The translations under genes and the position numbers were made by a program. A model generated the notes under the pieces. The model was not told the DNA's origin and ran no database searches. It saw only the letters and a program-made list of their open reading frames with translations. A stretch of 64,000 nt of DNA, from positions 1-64,000 of the forward strand of contig JAKANO010000002.1 of NCBI GenBank assembly GCA_021812385.1. The letters are read 5' to 3'. Source of the stretch: Pseudomonadota bacterium. Its GTDB lineage: Bacteria; Pseudomonadota; Gammaproteobacteria; Burkholderiales; Thiobacteraceae. How positions within the stretch are numbered: the stretch's first letter is position 1; each line of letters begins with the position of its first letter. This document shows, one piece after another, positions 48,350 to 57,759 of this stretch.

Positions 48350-50146
48350 ATGAATTTAGATTTGCTGGATATTGATTCGCTGCATCAGGCTTATGCACTC
48401 GGTACACTCACACCGCACGCGTTGATTGAACACCTGATCGAAAAAACCAGAAGCGACCCGCACAACGTTTGGATTCATCGGCTGCCGGATGCAGTGCTAC
48501 ACCAATATGCGCAGGCGCTAGCCGGTCGGAACCCGGATCAATTGCCGCTATATGGAATTCCATTCGCGATTAAAGACAATATCGATTTGGCGGGCGCACC
48601 GACGACCGCCGGTTGCCCCGACTATAGCTACCAACCGTCGCGCCACGCCTTCGTGGTGCAGCGCTTAATAGACGCCGGGGCCATCCCCATCGGTAAAACC
48701 AATATGGATCAATTCGCCACCGGCTTGAATGGCACGCGCTCGCCGTATGGTGCGTGCTTGAACGCCTTCGACCCGCGCTACATCGCCGGCGGATCGAGTT
48801 CCGGTTCGGCGCTTGCGGTCGCATTGGGTTACGCAAGTTTCGCGCTGGGCACCGACACGGCGGGTTCCGGACGCGTGCCCGCTGCATTCAATAATCTGAT
48901 CGGCCACAAGCCGAGCCACGGCTGGATTTCAACTACGGGCAGCGTTCCCGCTTGCCGCTCCTTGGACTGTGTATCGATATTCGCATTGACCGCCGAGGAT
49001 GCCGAACGCGTGCTGATATCCGCTGCGGCATTCGATGCGAATGATCCTTACGCACGCGCTGTGGATGGCCATGGATTCGATTTTGGGCGAGCGCCTCGGT
49101 TTCGCATTGGCGTACCAAGTGCGCAATATCTCGCTTTCTTTGGCAACGCAGATAGTGAAAAACTATTTGCCGCGGCCACGCAGCAGGCCCGTGCGCTGGG
49201 TGGCGAGCTCGTCGAAATAGATTTCTCGCCATTTCTGGAGGCCGCCAAATTATTGTATGAGGGCCCATGGTTGGCGGAGCGCTATGCAACGGTAGGAAAT
49301 TTCAGCGATGCGCACGCAGATGCCCTACTGCCAGTGACGCGCAAAATCATCGATGCCGGGCGAAATTTATCAGCCGCCGACGCCTTTCGCGCAAATTACA
49401 AACTCGCCGCATTAAAGCGCCGCTGCGACGCCGTATGGGACGAAGTCGATGTCATCCTTACGCCCACGGCCGGTACGATCTATTCCGTTGCCGAGCTTGA
49501 AGCTGACCCAATCGATCTGAATACGAACCTGGGTTACTACACCAATTTTATGAACCTGCTGGACTACGCGGCCACGGCCGTACCGGCCGGCTTTCAGGCC
49601 AATGGCTTGCCGTTCGGCGTCACCTTCTTTTCACCAGCGCATCAGGACGCACCGCTATTGCATTTAGCTTCGCGCTGGCAGCGGCACAGCACCGCAACGC
49701 TGGGTGCGACTGGACATCCATTACCGAATGCGTCAACAGTCCAAGGCCTGCCATCGGGTCAAGTAAAGGTGGCGGTGTGCGGCGCACATATGAGCGGGCT
49801 GCCCCTCAATTGGCAACTCACCACGCGCGGTGCGCGACTGATATCCGCCACACGTTCATCCGCAGACTATAAATTCTATGCGCTGCCCGGAGGACCGCCG
49901 TATCGCCCGGGAATGGTTCGCGTCAACCAGGGTGGCGCTGCGATTGAAATGGAAATATGGGAATTGCCTGCGCGCGAATTTGGTTCATTCGTCGCGGGAA
50001 TACCGGCGCCACTGGGCATCGGCACCATTACCTTGGAAGATAACAGCCAAGTTCAAGGTTTCGTCTGCGAGGCGGCAGCGACATCGAATGCGGAAGACAT
50101 CACGCGCTATGCAAGCTGGCGGGCATTCTTGAAAAACAGGGGGTAA
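48350..50146 (+). CDS. atzF: AtzF, allophanate hydrolase
   Basis: Protein of 598 aa from the ATG at 48350; an ATG at 48314 (610 aa) that overlaps atzH is possible. The amidase part has K75 (PFAIKDNIDL), S149 (AGGSSSGSA) and S173 (TDTAGSGRVP). The C-terminal part (about 470-598: VAVCGAHMSGLPLNWQL, YKFYALPGGPPYRPGM) is the allophanate-hydrolase C-terminal domain, so it is the full AtzF/TrzF type, not the DUR1,2 fusion. It breaks allophanate down to ammonia and CO2. Last gene of the operon; it converges on uvrB. Confidence 0.9.
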   Translation: MNLDLLDIDSLHQAYALGTLTPHALIEHLIEKTRSDPHNVWIHRLPDAVLHQYAQALAGRNPDQLPLYGIPFAIKDNIDLAGAPTTAGCPDYSYQPSRHAFVVQRLIDAGAIPIGKTNMDQFATGLNGTRSPYGACLNAFDPRYIAGGSSSGSALAVALGYASFALGTDTAGSGRVPAAFNNLIGHKPSHGWISTTGSVPACRSLDCVSIFALTAEDAERVLISAAAFDANDPYARAVDGHGFDFGRAPRFRIGVPSAQYLAFFGNADSEKLFAAATQQARALGGELVEIDFSPFLEAAKLLYEGPWLAERYATVGNFSDAHADALLPVTRKIIDAGRNLSAADAFRANYKLAALKRRCDAVWDEVDVILTPTAGTIYSVAELEADPIDLNTNLGYYTNFMNLLDYAATAVPAGFQANGLPFGVTFFSPAHQDAPLLHLASRWQRHSTATLGATGHPLPNASTVQGLPSGQVKVAVCGAHMSGLPLNWQLTTRGARLISATRSSADYKFYALPGGPPYRPGMVRVNQGGAAIEMEIWELPAREFGSFVAGIPAPLGIGTITLEDNSQVQGFVCEAAATSNAEDITRYASWRAFLKNRG

Positions 50147-50157
50147 TGAAAAACATC

Positions 50158-52197
50158 TTAATCATGCTCGACCACACCGAATAATTGCAGCTTCAAGGCT
50201 TTCAATTGGTCGCGCCGTTGCGCGGCGGTTTCGAAGTCGAGATTTTTCGCGGCTTCGAGCATTTCTTTTTCCATGCGCTTCACTTCGCGCGCCAATTCCT
50301 TTTCGCTCATGCGCGTGTAAACAGCCTCTTGCTGCGCGACTTTACGCTGCTGCTGCGCTTCGTCGTAGTCATAGGCGCCGTCGATAATATCCTTGATGCG
50401 CTTGCTGACGCCGACCGGCGTAATGCCGTGCTCGATATTGTAAGCCAGCTGTTTCGCACGCCGCCGCTCGGTTTCGCCGATGGCGCGCTGCATGGAATTA
50501 GTGATCTTGTCGGCATACAGAATCGCACTGCCATTGAGATGGCGCGCGGCGCGGCCAATCGTCTGAATCAAGGAGCGCTCCGAACGCAAAAATCCTTCTT
50601 TGTCGGCATCCAATATCGCCACCAAGCTGACCTCGGGAATATCCAAGCCTTCGCGCAGCAGGTTGATGCCGACCAGCACATCGAACTCGCCCAGGCGTAG
50701 ATCGCGAATGATTTCCACGCGCTCCACGGTGTCGATGTCGGAATGCAGATAACGCACTTTGATCTTGTGTTCGGACAAATAATCGGTCAGGTCTTCGGAC
50801 ATGCGCTTGGTGAGCGTGGTCACCAGCACGCGCTCGCCTTTGGCGACGCGCAAATTAATTTCCGAGAGCAAGTCATCGACCTGCGTCGCGGCCGGGCGCA
50901 CTTCGATGGTTGGGTCGATGAGTCCCGTGGGGCGCACTACTTGCTCCACCACTTGGCCGGCGTGCTTGGCCTCATAATCGGCCGGGGTGGCGGAAACAAA
51001 CAGGGTTTGCGGCATGAGGCGTTCGAACTCGTCGAAACGCAGCGGTCGATTGTCCAGGGCCGAAAGCAGGCGGAAACCATACCCCACCAAGTTTTCCTTG
51101 CGTGCGCGATCCCCCTTATACATGCCGCCGATTTGCGGAATGGTCACGTGCGATTCGTCGATCATCATCAAGGAATCGGGCGGCATGTAGTCGATCAGCG
51201 TAGGCGGCGGCTCGCCCTCGGCGCGTCCCGACAGATGCCGCGAATAATTTTCGATGCCCTTGCAGAAGCCCAGCTCGTTCAGCATTTCCAGATCGAAGCG
51301 CGTGCGTTCCGCAATACGCTGCGCCTCGATCAATTTGGCGTTCTGCTGAAAGAATTCGATGCGATCGCGCAGCTCGGCTTTGATCGCATCCATCGCGCGC
51401 AAGGTCGTCGCGCGCGGCGTGACGTAATGGCTCGAGGGGTAAACGGTAAAGCGCGGCACATCCTGCAAGATGTGCCCGGTGAGCGGATCGAACAGGGAAA
51501 TGCGCTCGACCTCGTCGTCGAACATCGACAGCCGCACCGCGGTCTCGGCATTTTCCGCCGGGAAGATATCGAGCACATCGCCGCGCACGCGAAACACGCC
51601 GCGCTTGAATTCCACTTCGTTGCGTTCGTATTGCATTTCGATCAGGCGCTTGATCGCATCGCGCTGCGCGATTTTCTCGCCCTGGTGCAAATGCAGAATC
51701 ATGCTGTGGTAATCCACCGGATCACCGATACCGTAGATGGCCGACACGGTGGCGACGATAATCGCATCCTTGCGCTCTAACAGCGCCTTGGTGGCGGAAA
51801 GGCGCATCTGCTCGATATGTTCATTGATCGAAGAATCTTTTTCGATAAACGTATCGCGCGACGGCACATAGGCTTCCGGCTGGTAGTAGTCGTAATACGA
51901 AACGAAATATTCGATGGCGTTTTCCGGAAAAAACTCGCGCATTTCCGAATACAGCTGCGCCGCCAGGGTTTTATTCGGCGCCATGATGACCGCCGGACGA
52001 CCCAGGCGCGCGATCACGTTCGCCATGGTGTAGGTCTTGCCCGAGCCGGTCACCCCGAGCAAAGTTTGATATTTCAGCCCGTCCTCGAAGCCCTCGGTAA
52101 TTTTGGCGATGGCTTGGGGCTGATCACCCGCCGCTTGGAACGGTTGGTGCAGTCGATAAGGGCTATTGGGGAATGTCGCGATCAAAGGTAAAATCAC
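50158..52197 (-). CDS. uvrB: UvrB, excinuclease ABC subunit B
   Basis: Protein of 679 aa from the GTG at 52197; a longer frame to 52278 has a non-family N-terminus. Walker [15 protein letters not shown], the beta-hairpin region [10 protein letters not shown], helicase motifs DIDTVERVE and [13 protein letters not shown], and a C-terminal UVR domain ([17 protein letters not shown]) are all present. It verifies DNA damage with UvrA and recruits UvrC. Divergent from the aminotransferase gene. Confidence 0.97.
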   Translation of the reverse strand: MILPLIATFPNSPYRLHQPFQAAGDQPQAIAKITEGFEDGLKYQTLLGVTGSGKTYTMANVIARLGRPAVIMAPNKTLAAQLYSEMREFFPENAIEYFVSYYDYYQPEAYVPSRDTFIEKDSSINEHIEQMRLSATKALLERKDAIIVATVSAIYGIGDPVDYHSMILHLHQGEKIAQRDAIKRLIEMQYERNEVEFKRGVFRVRGDVLDIFPAENAETAVRLSMFDDEVERISLFDPLTGHILQDVPRFTVYPSSHYVTPRATTLRAMDAIKAELRDRIEFFQQNAKLIEAQRIAERTRFDLEMLNELGFCKGIENYSRHLSGRAEGEPPPTLIDYMPPDSLMMIDESHVTIPQIGGMYKGDRARKENLVGYGFRLLSALDNRPLRFDEFERLMPQTLFVSATPADYEAKHAGQVVEQVVRPTGLIDPTIEVRPAATQVDDLLSEINLRVAKGERVLVTTLTKRMSEDLTDYLSEHKIKVRYLHSDIDTVERVEIIRDLRLGEFDVLVGINLLREGLDIPEVSLVAILDADKEGFLRSERSLIQTIGRAARHLNGSAILYADKITNSMQRAIGETERRRAKQLAYNIEHGITPVGVSKRIKDIIDGAYDYDEAQQQRKVAQQEAVYTRMSEKELAREVKRMEKEMLEAAKNLDFETAAQRRDQLKALKLQLFGVVEHD

Positions 52198-52262
52198 CGT
52201 TTTTAGAACATTAAATTGTATCACGCGGGGCAAGCCGCCCCGCCAGCCAACTAGGATCGCAA

Positions 52263-53459
52263 GTGAAACTCTCGACACGCGTACAAGCCATCAAGCCCTC
52301 TCCCACCCTTGCCGTCACCGCCCTCGCGGCCAGCCTCAAGGCCAGCGGCCGCGACATCATCGGTCTCGGCGCCGGCGAACCGGACTTCGATACCCCGCAA
52401 CACATTAAAGATGCGGCGATTGCAGCGATTAACAAGGGTTTCACCAAGTACACTGCGGTGGATGGCACGCCCTCGCTCAAGGCGGCGATTATCGCCAAGT
52501 TCAAGCGCGACAACGGCCTTAACTATAGTCCGAAGCAAGTCCTGGTTTCATGTGGGGGCAAACAGAGCTTTTTCAACCTGGTGCAGGCGGTGATCAACCC
52601 GGGGGATGAGGTCGTGATCCCCGCGCCATACTGGGTGTCCTATCCGGATATCGTGATCCTGGCCGACGGCAAGCCGGTGATCGTCAATGCCGGCATCGAA
52701 CAAGGTTTTAAGATCACCCCCGCGCAACTGGCCGCCGCTATCACCCCCAAGACGCGCATGGTGGTCATCAACAGCCCCAGCAACCCTACCGGCGCTGTCT
52801 ACACCCAAGCGGAATTGGCTGCATTAGGCGAAGTGTTACGCAAGCATCCGGACATCCTGATCGCCACCGACGATATGTACGAGCACATCCTGCTCGGCGA
52901 CACGGCTTTCAGCAACATCCTCTATGCTTGCCCTGACCTCTATGACCGCACCATGGTGTTGAACGGCGTCTCCAAAGCCTATTCCATGACCGGCTGGCGC
53001 ATCGGCTACGCAGCGGGGCCGGAATACATCATCACCGCCATGACCAACGTGCAGTCGCAAAGCACATCCAATCCGACCTCGATCTCGCAAGTGGCGGCGG
53101 AAGCCGCCTTGAATGGCGATCAAGCCTGCATTCAGCCCATGCTGCAGGCCTTCCGCGAACGGCATGTGTACGTCGTCGAGTCGCTCAACAAAATCCCCGG
53201 CGTGAAATGCCTGCCCTCAGGCGGCGCGTTCTACGCATTCCCCGATGTACGCGCAGCAATCGCCAATCTGCACCAAAAAGGCTTAATTTCCGCCGCGACC
53301 GATATCGCCATCAGCAATTATTTATTGGAAAAAAGCGGTGTCGCCGTGGTGCCGGGATCGGCCTTCGGCTTGGAAGGTTATATCCGGCTGTCTTTCGCCA
53401 CTTCGATGCAGAACCTGGAACAGGCGCTGGCGCGGATACATCAGGCCTTCGCTATTTAA
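52263..53459 (+). CDS. aspB: Aspartate aminotransferase, class I PLP enzyme
   Basis: Protein of 398 aa. PLP Lys K238 in [16 protein letters not shown], the substrate-binding Arg in YIRLSFATS, and NSPSNPTG are conserved; the sequence belongs to the aspartate/prephenate aminotransferase subgroup Igamma ([19 protein letters not shown]). It interconverts aspartate and oxaloacetate. The uvrB-aspartate aminotransferase divergent pair is common in betaproteobacteria. Its end overlaps the asmA-like gene by eight bases. Confidence 0.9.
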   Translation: MKLSTRVQAIKPSPTLAVTALAASLKASGRDIIGLGAGEPDFDTPQHIKDAAIAAINKGFTKYTAVDGTPSLKAAIIAKFKRDNGLNYSPKQVLVSCGGKQSFFNLVQAVINPGDEVVIPAPYWVSYPDIVILADGKPVIVNAGIEQGFKITPAQLAAAITPKTRMVVINSPSNPTGAVYTQAELAALGEVLRKHPDILIATDDMYEHILLGDTAFSNILYACPDLYDRTMVLNGVSKAYSMTGWRIGYAAGPEYIITAMTNVQSQSTSNPTSISQVAAEAALNGDQACIQPMLQAFRERHVYVVESLNKIPGVKCLPSGGAFYAFPDVRAAIANLHQKGLISAATDIAISNYLLEKSGVAVVPGSAFGLEGYIRLSFATSMQNLEQALARIHQAFAI

Positions 53460-54765
53460 AAATCTTCTCCAAGGCCTGGCCGGCCTTAGAGCCTAGGCCA
53501 GTTCCAAAGCCCGGTCCTAAAATTGCCGTGCCAGCCGCAGCGCCGGCAAGCGCCGCACGATTCGGCAACAAAATGGGATCGGATAAAGTGCCGCTCACAT
53601 CCAGGGGCACGTCCACCAAATTGGAAACCCCTTTAAGCGCCACCGTCACTTTTCCCGAAAGCCGCTTGTTGGCCGCAATATCCACATCCCCCTTTGCGCT
53701 CAACACACCGGATGCAACGTAAAGCTGCCGCAACTGATACTGCTTGCCGATGATAATCACGGTGCCCGAAAGCGCATCGAAGCGCGTTTGCCCACCGCGC
53801 GTACCCGAGCGCGCCAAGGTTTCGACGGCTTTAGCAAGATCAAAGCCGTACAACACCCCCTGCTTCACATCGAATTTAAAATTGCCGCGCAAACTTTCGG
53901 CCAATTGCCCAGGCTCCTTGGCATGCAGACTATAGGCGCCTTGCGCATTCAATCTTCCGCTCACGCCGACAGAGCGCGTTAACAACGCAACGATTTCCTT
54001 GGTTTCAACATTACTGACCTGTACTTCGCCTTTCACTTTCCAACCATGCGCCCAGTCGGCATTGCTTTTTCCCTTGAGCGTTCCGCCATAGAGCTTGCCG
54101 CGAATGTCGGGAATATTCAGCGTGCTTTGTTGCACCAGGCCGGACGCCGTCAATTGCTCGAATTGGAGCGCAGGCTTAATCGGCAGCGCCCATTGCTTAG
54201 CCGCAATCTGCAAGTCCTGGATATCGGCACGCGGCGTAAGGTGCAGTTGAAATTTACCGTCCTCGCTACCCGCCTCAATGCCTTGCACGCCTTGTTCGTT
54301 CATCGCGATATCCGCGCGCAAGGGCCCCCATTTCAGCGCATCCAAATGCAATTGCAGGGCGCTTAATTTAACGCGTTGCACACGCAAGGTTTGCGGTTCC
54401 TTATCCCGTGGTTTTGCAAGCGCGCCGGCAAAATTCAACAAACGCTGATCCACCGTGAAGCCCTTCACCTCCACGGCGCGCAGCACTTTGACTTCTTGCA
54501 AAATGGATACGAGGTCCGGCCGCAGCGTAATCGTGTCGAATTTGATGGGTTGGCTTTGGCCGACACTGATGCCCTGCGCAGTGACCGATGGCAAGGGTAC
54601 AAGGGAAAACTTCAACGCACTGATCTGCACCGGCTCCCCGAGTTTTTCCGAAGCAAGCTTCTCCAACTGCGGGATATAGGTTTTAAGCGGGATCAAAAAC
54701 GGCACGATCAGCGCTAGTAAAAGCAAGATGCCGAGCGTAATGGCGCTGTATTTAAACCATCGCAT
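53452..54765 (-). CDS. AsmA-family protein
   Basis: Protein of 437 aa. One N-terminal membrane anchor (about 8-28) precedes a long beta-rich body with repeated LKFSLVPLPSVTAQGISVG-type strands and a C-terminal AsmA block (FDVKQGVLYGFDLAKAVETL). AsmA-like proteins are periplasmic bridge-type proteins thought to move phospholipids or tune outer-membrane assembly. It is short for the family. The C-terminal Gly/Ala segment (AALAGAAAGTAILGPGFGTG) is hydrophobic. Confidence 0.8.
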   Translation of the reverse strand: MRWFKYSAITLGILLLLALIVPFLIPLKTYIPQLEKLASEKLGEPVQISALKFSLVPLPSVTAQGISVGQSQPIKFDTITLRPDLVSILQEVKVLRAVEVKGFTVDQRLLNFAGALAKPRDKEPQTLRVQRVKLSALQLHLDALKWGPLRADIAMNEQGVQGIEAGSEDGKFQLHLTPRADIQDLQIAAKQWALPIKPALQFEQLTASGLVQQSTLNIPDIRGKLYGGTLKGKSNADWAHGWKVKGEVQVSNVETKEIVALLTRSVGVSGRLNAQGAYSLHAKEPGQLAESLRGNFKFDVKQGVLYGFDLAKAVETLARSGTRGGQTRFDALSGTVIIIGKQYQLRQLYVASGVLSAKGDVDIAANKRLSGKVTVALKGVSNLVDVPLDVSGTLSDPILLPNRAALAGAAAGTAILGPGFGTGLGSKAGQALEKIFK

Positions 54766-54788
54766 GGGATTGGAGTCGACTACTTTGG

Positions 54789-54817
54789 TTGACCGTAAGA
54801 GGGGAAGCTATTATTAT
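54789..54817 (+). promoter_or_regulatory. Sigma-70 promoter of tRNA-Asn
   Basis: TTGACC, 17 bases, TATTAT, followed by a GC-rich discriminator (gcggc) typical of stringently controlled stable-RNA genes. The start should fall about ten bases before the mature tRNA. Confidence 0.75.
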
Positions 54818-54832
54818 ATGCGGCTCACAAAT

Positions 54833-54908
54833 TCCCCGATAGCTCAGTCGGTAGAGCAACGGACTGTTAATCCGTGTGTCCCTGGTTCGAGCCCAGGTCG
54901 GGGAGCCA
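54833..54908 (+). tRNA. tRNA-Asn (GUU)
   Basis: A 76-base cloverleaf: acceptor tccccga/tcgggga, D arm gctc/gagc, anticodon arm acgga-ctgttaa-tccgt with anticodon GTT (54866-54868), T arm cctgg-ttcgagc-ccagg, and encoded CCA end. Confidence 0.98.
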
Positions 54909-54914
54909 AAATAT

Positions 54915-54945
54915 AGGGGTTGCAGCGATGCAACCCCTTTTTATT
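54915..54945 (+). terminator. Terminator after tRNA-Asn
   Basis: A 10-bp stem aggggttgca / tgcaacccct with loop gcga, followed by ttttattt, seven bases past the CCA. Confidence 0.9.
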
Positions 54946-55190
54946 TAAGGCTGCTGTGAACATCACCCCTCGTTCGTGACATGATTTTATTTCCACTTAG
55001 CATCACTGATTCGCCCAAGAACCCACCGTGTTTCTCAACGTGACTGCTTTCGACTTTCAGATTGCCTGAAGTCTCAAGTTCCATCATCAAAAAGCCGTAG
55101 TGAGTAAACCGATTGGCGGATTCGTAAAACTCCGACCAAAATACGTTAATAACACGTCTATGGCGTTAATCCTATGTGTCGCCGCAACCC

Positions 55191-56891
55191 ATGACTGACA
55201 GCGAATTTTACCGCTCCTTACTACGCGCCTACATCGATAGCGCAAACGATGGCATCTTCGTGCTGTGTGACGAGATGAAATTTCATGTCGCCAATCCGCT
55301 CCTCCAGTCCTGGCTTGGTGTCTCTGAGGATAGCCTGGTCGAGCATGGCCGCCGCCGGCCCATGACCGATTTCATTGGCGATGCAGAAAACACGCAACTA
55401 TTTTCCCGTAATTTTAGGACAGTGCTGACCGGCCAAGCGGTACGCTTTGAATGCTACATTCATCCTAAAGGCGCTGTCGCAAGATGGATTGAAATCAGCC
55501 TCAGCAAAGTCAACCTGGATGCTGGCAATATGTTCATCGGCGTGGCGCGCGACATCACGCAAAAAAAAGAATCCGAGGAATTGATCTGGCAACAGACCAA
55601 CTTTGACGCCCTGACGGGGCTCGCCAACCGCCAGATGTTTCGCGACCGGCTGGAACAGGAAATCAAAAAAGCCCATCGCACCGGGCTACCCCTGGCATTA
55701 ATGGTTCTCGACCTCGATCGCTTCAAGGAAGTCAACGACACCTTGGGGCATGATATCGGCGACCTGCTTCTCCAAGAAGCGGCACACCGTTTGAGCGCTT
55801 GCATACGCGAAGCCGATACCGTGGCACGCCTAGGCGGGGACGAGTTTACGGTGATTCTGGGTGAGCTCAACGATATCGATTGCGTGGAGCGGATTGCCCA
55901 GTCCATCCTGCAAAAACTGACTGAGCCGTTTCAGCTGGGCGATCAAATGGTCTACATATCGGCCAGTATCGGCATCACCTTCTATCCGGAGGATGCGCTT
56001 AGGTCTGACGAACTGCTCAAGTGCGCCGATCAAGCCATGTATGCGGCCAAGCAGCAGGGCCGCAATCGCCGCAGCTACTATGCGCCATCCATGCAGGAGG
56101 CCATCCAGACCCGGATGCGGCTAGCCAATGATTTACGCCATGCATTAAATACGTTGGCCGACAAACCTTTCCATCTGGTCTACCAACCCATTGTGGAATT
56201 GGCCAGCGGCGCCATCCACAAAGCGGAAGCGCTGATCCGCTGGCAACACCCGGCTCGTGGCCTGATCAGTCCCGCTGAATTCATTCCCATCGCCGAAGAG
56301 ACGCATATGATCCTCGATATCGGCGACTGGGTGTTTCAAGACGCGGCACGCCAGCTTGCGCGCTGGCGTCAATCGCACGATGCGGCCTTTCAGATCAGCA
56401 TCAACGTTTCGCCGGTGCAGTTTCACAATATGTCCGATGTCGCCCATTGGTTGGATTTCCTACGGACGCTCGATTTGCCTGGGCAAAGCCTTGTGGTGGA
56501 AATTACCGAGGGGCTGTTATTGGATGCCAGCGTCGGTGTCCGCGAAAAGCTGCAAGAATTCCACCAAGCAGGCATCGCCGTATCCCTGGACGATTTCGGC
56601 ACCGGCTACTCATCGCTCTCCTATCTCAAGAAATTCAGCATCGACAACCTTAAAATCGACCAATCTTTCGTGCGCAACCTGGCGCCTAATTCCGATGATA
56701 TGGTGCTGTGCGAGGCTATAATTGCAATGGCGCACAAACTCGGCATGCAGGTGATTGCAGAAGGCGTGGAAACGCCGGAGCAACGCGACTTATTAGCCGC
56801 CGCAGGGTGCGACTATGCACAAGGCTACTTGTTCGCCAGGCCGCTGCGGATTGAGGCGTTCGAGGACTTGTTGGATAAACAAGCCAAGTAA
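55191..56891 (+). CDS. PAS-GGDEF-EAL bifunctional c-di-GMP protein
   Basis: Protein of 566 aa from the ATG at 55191. PAS domain (about 5-130, ending in WIEISLSKVNLDAGNMFIGV), GGDEF domain with intact RLGGDEF (215-219) and an RxxD inhibition site exactly five residues upstream (READ), and EAL domain with EALIRW (346-), NVSPVQFHN, EITEG, LDDFGTGYSSL and AEGVETPEQ. All catalytic residues of both halves look intact, so both synthesis and breakdown of c-di-GMP are possible. No membrane segment, so it is a cytosolic sensor. The signal seen by PAS is unknown. Confidence 0.92.
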   Translation: MTDSEFYRSLLRAYIDSANDGIFVLCDEMKFHVANPLLQSWLGVSEDSLVEHGRRRPMTDFIGDAENTQLFSRNFRTVLTGQAVRFECYIHPKGAVARWIEISLSKVNLDAGNMFIGVARDITQKKESEELIWQQTNFDALTGLANRQMFRDRLEQEIKKAHRTGLPLALMVLDLDRFKEVNDTLGHDIGDLLLQEAAHRLSACIREADTVARLGGDEFTVILGELNDIDCVERIAQSILQKLTEPFQLGDQMVYISASIGITFYPEDALRSDELLKCADQAMYAAKQQGRNRRSYYAPSMQEAIQTRMRLANDLRHALNTLADKPFHLVYQPIVELASGAIHKAEALIRWQHPARGLISPAEFIPIAEETHMILDIGDWVFQDAARQLARWRQSHDAAFQISINVSPVQFHNMSDVAHWLDFLRTLDLPGQSLVVEITEGLLLDASVGVREKLQEFHQAGIAVSLDDFGTGYSSLSYLKKFSIDNLKIDQSFVRNLAPNSDDMVLCEAIIAMAHKLGMQVIAEGVETPEQRDLLAAAGCDYAQGYLFARPLRIEAFEDLLDKQAK

Positions 56892-56955
56892 ACGCTCGAG
56901 CGCTTTCGCCAATACCCTAGAGTTTTTCTACCTAGCACAAGCTACAAAGGACCCC

Positions 56956-57177
56956 ATGCAACAACTGGATTTTAGCCTGACTGGCGAATATATCGAATTG
57001 CATTCCCTGCTCAAGGTAACGGGCGTCTGCGACAGCGGAGGCGCCGGGAAAGCGCTGGTTGCCACCGGCGAGGTCAAGGTCGATGGCAAGGTCGAGTTGC
57101 GTAAGGCGTGCAAAATTCGCGCAGGGCAAGTTGTCAGTTTGGGTGATATCCGCATCCAAGTGCGCGCCGCCGAATAA
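56956..57177 (+). CDS. Small S4-domain RNA-binding protein (YbcJ family)
   Basis: Protein of 73 aa, almost only an S4 domain: EYIELHSLLKVTGVCDSGGA, then VDGKVELRKACKIRAGQVV. YbcJ-type proteins bind RNA and are linked to ribosome work, but no exact function is known. It follows the GGDEF-EAL gene by 64 bases and precedes yaeQ by four, so it is in an operon with yaeQ. Confidence 0.87.
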   Translation: MQQLDFSLTGEYIELHSLLKVTGVCDSGGAGKALVATGEVKVDGKVELRKACKIRAGQVVSLGDIRIQVRAAE

Positions 57178-57181
57178 ATTT

Positions 57182-57736
57182 ATGGCGCTCAAAGCAACGA
57201 TTTTCAAAGCCGCGCTGGAAATTGCCGATCTGGATCGCCATTATTACCAGACGCACGCGCTGACCATTGCACGCCATCCGTCCGAAACCGACGAGCGCAT
57301 GATGGTGCGTATCTTGGCTTTTGCCCTGCATGCCAACGATGCCTTAATGTTTGGCAAAGGCATCAGCACCGATGATGAACCCGCGCTGTGGCAGAAGGAT
57401 CTAACCGGCGCTGTCGAATACTGGATCGAGGTAGGACTGCCGGACGAAAAATTGCTGCGCCGCGCCTGCGGTCAAGCCGATCAAGTCATCGTTTACACCT
57501 ATGGCGGCCGCGCGGCCGAGTTATGGTGGACGCAAAACCGCGACAAACTTGAACGCAACGATAATCTAGCGATACTCAATATCCCCTTGGAAGCCAGCCG
57601 TGAATTGGCCAAGCTCGCGCAACGCAATATGCAACTACAATGCACGATTCAGGAAGGGCAAATTTGGTTCGCACAAGGCGACGCAACGGTGCCAATAGAA
57701 TTAAGCAAGATCAAATCCCCGCCCGAATCGCACTAG
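57182..57736 (+). CDS. yaeQ: YaeQ family protein
   Basis: Protein of 184 aa from the ATG at 57182. It starts MALKATIFKAALEIADLDRH and has HPSETDERMMVRILAFAL and YTYGGRAAELWW, the YaeQ signature. The fold is related to PD-(D/E)XK nucleases, but a cellular role is not settled. Preceded closely by the S4 gene; convergent with the ABC permease gene. Confidence 0.9.
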   Translation: MALKATIFKAALEIADLDRHYYQTHALTIARHPSETDERMMVRILAFALHANDALMFGKGISTDDEPALWQKDLTGAVEYWIEVGLPDEKLLRRACGQADQVIVYTYGGRAAELWWTQNRDKLERNDNLAILNIPLEASRELAKLAQRNMQLQCTIQEGQIWFAQGDATVPIELSKIKSPPESH

Positions 57737-57759
57737 CTTCGTTAGGAAGGTCGCTGCGA

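Noticed and set aside
39269..50146. A cyanuric acid (atz) degradation operon
   Set aside because: No cyanuric acid hydrolase gene (atzD/trzD) in the operon or elsewhere in the window.
50743..51780. A 345-codon open frame opposite uvrB
   Set aside because: Antisense shadow of uvrB with biased composition and no recognisable domain.
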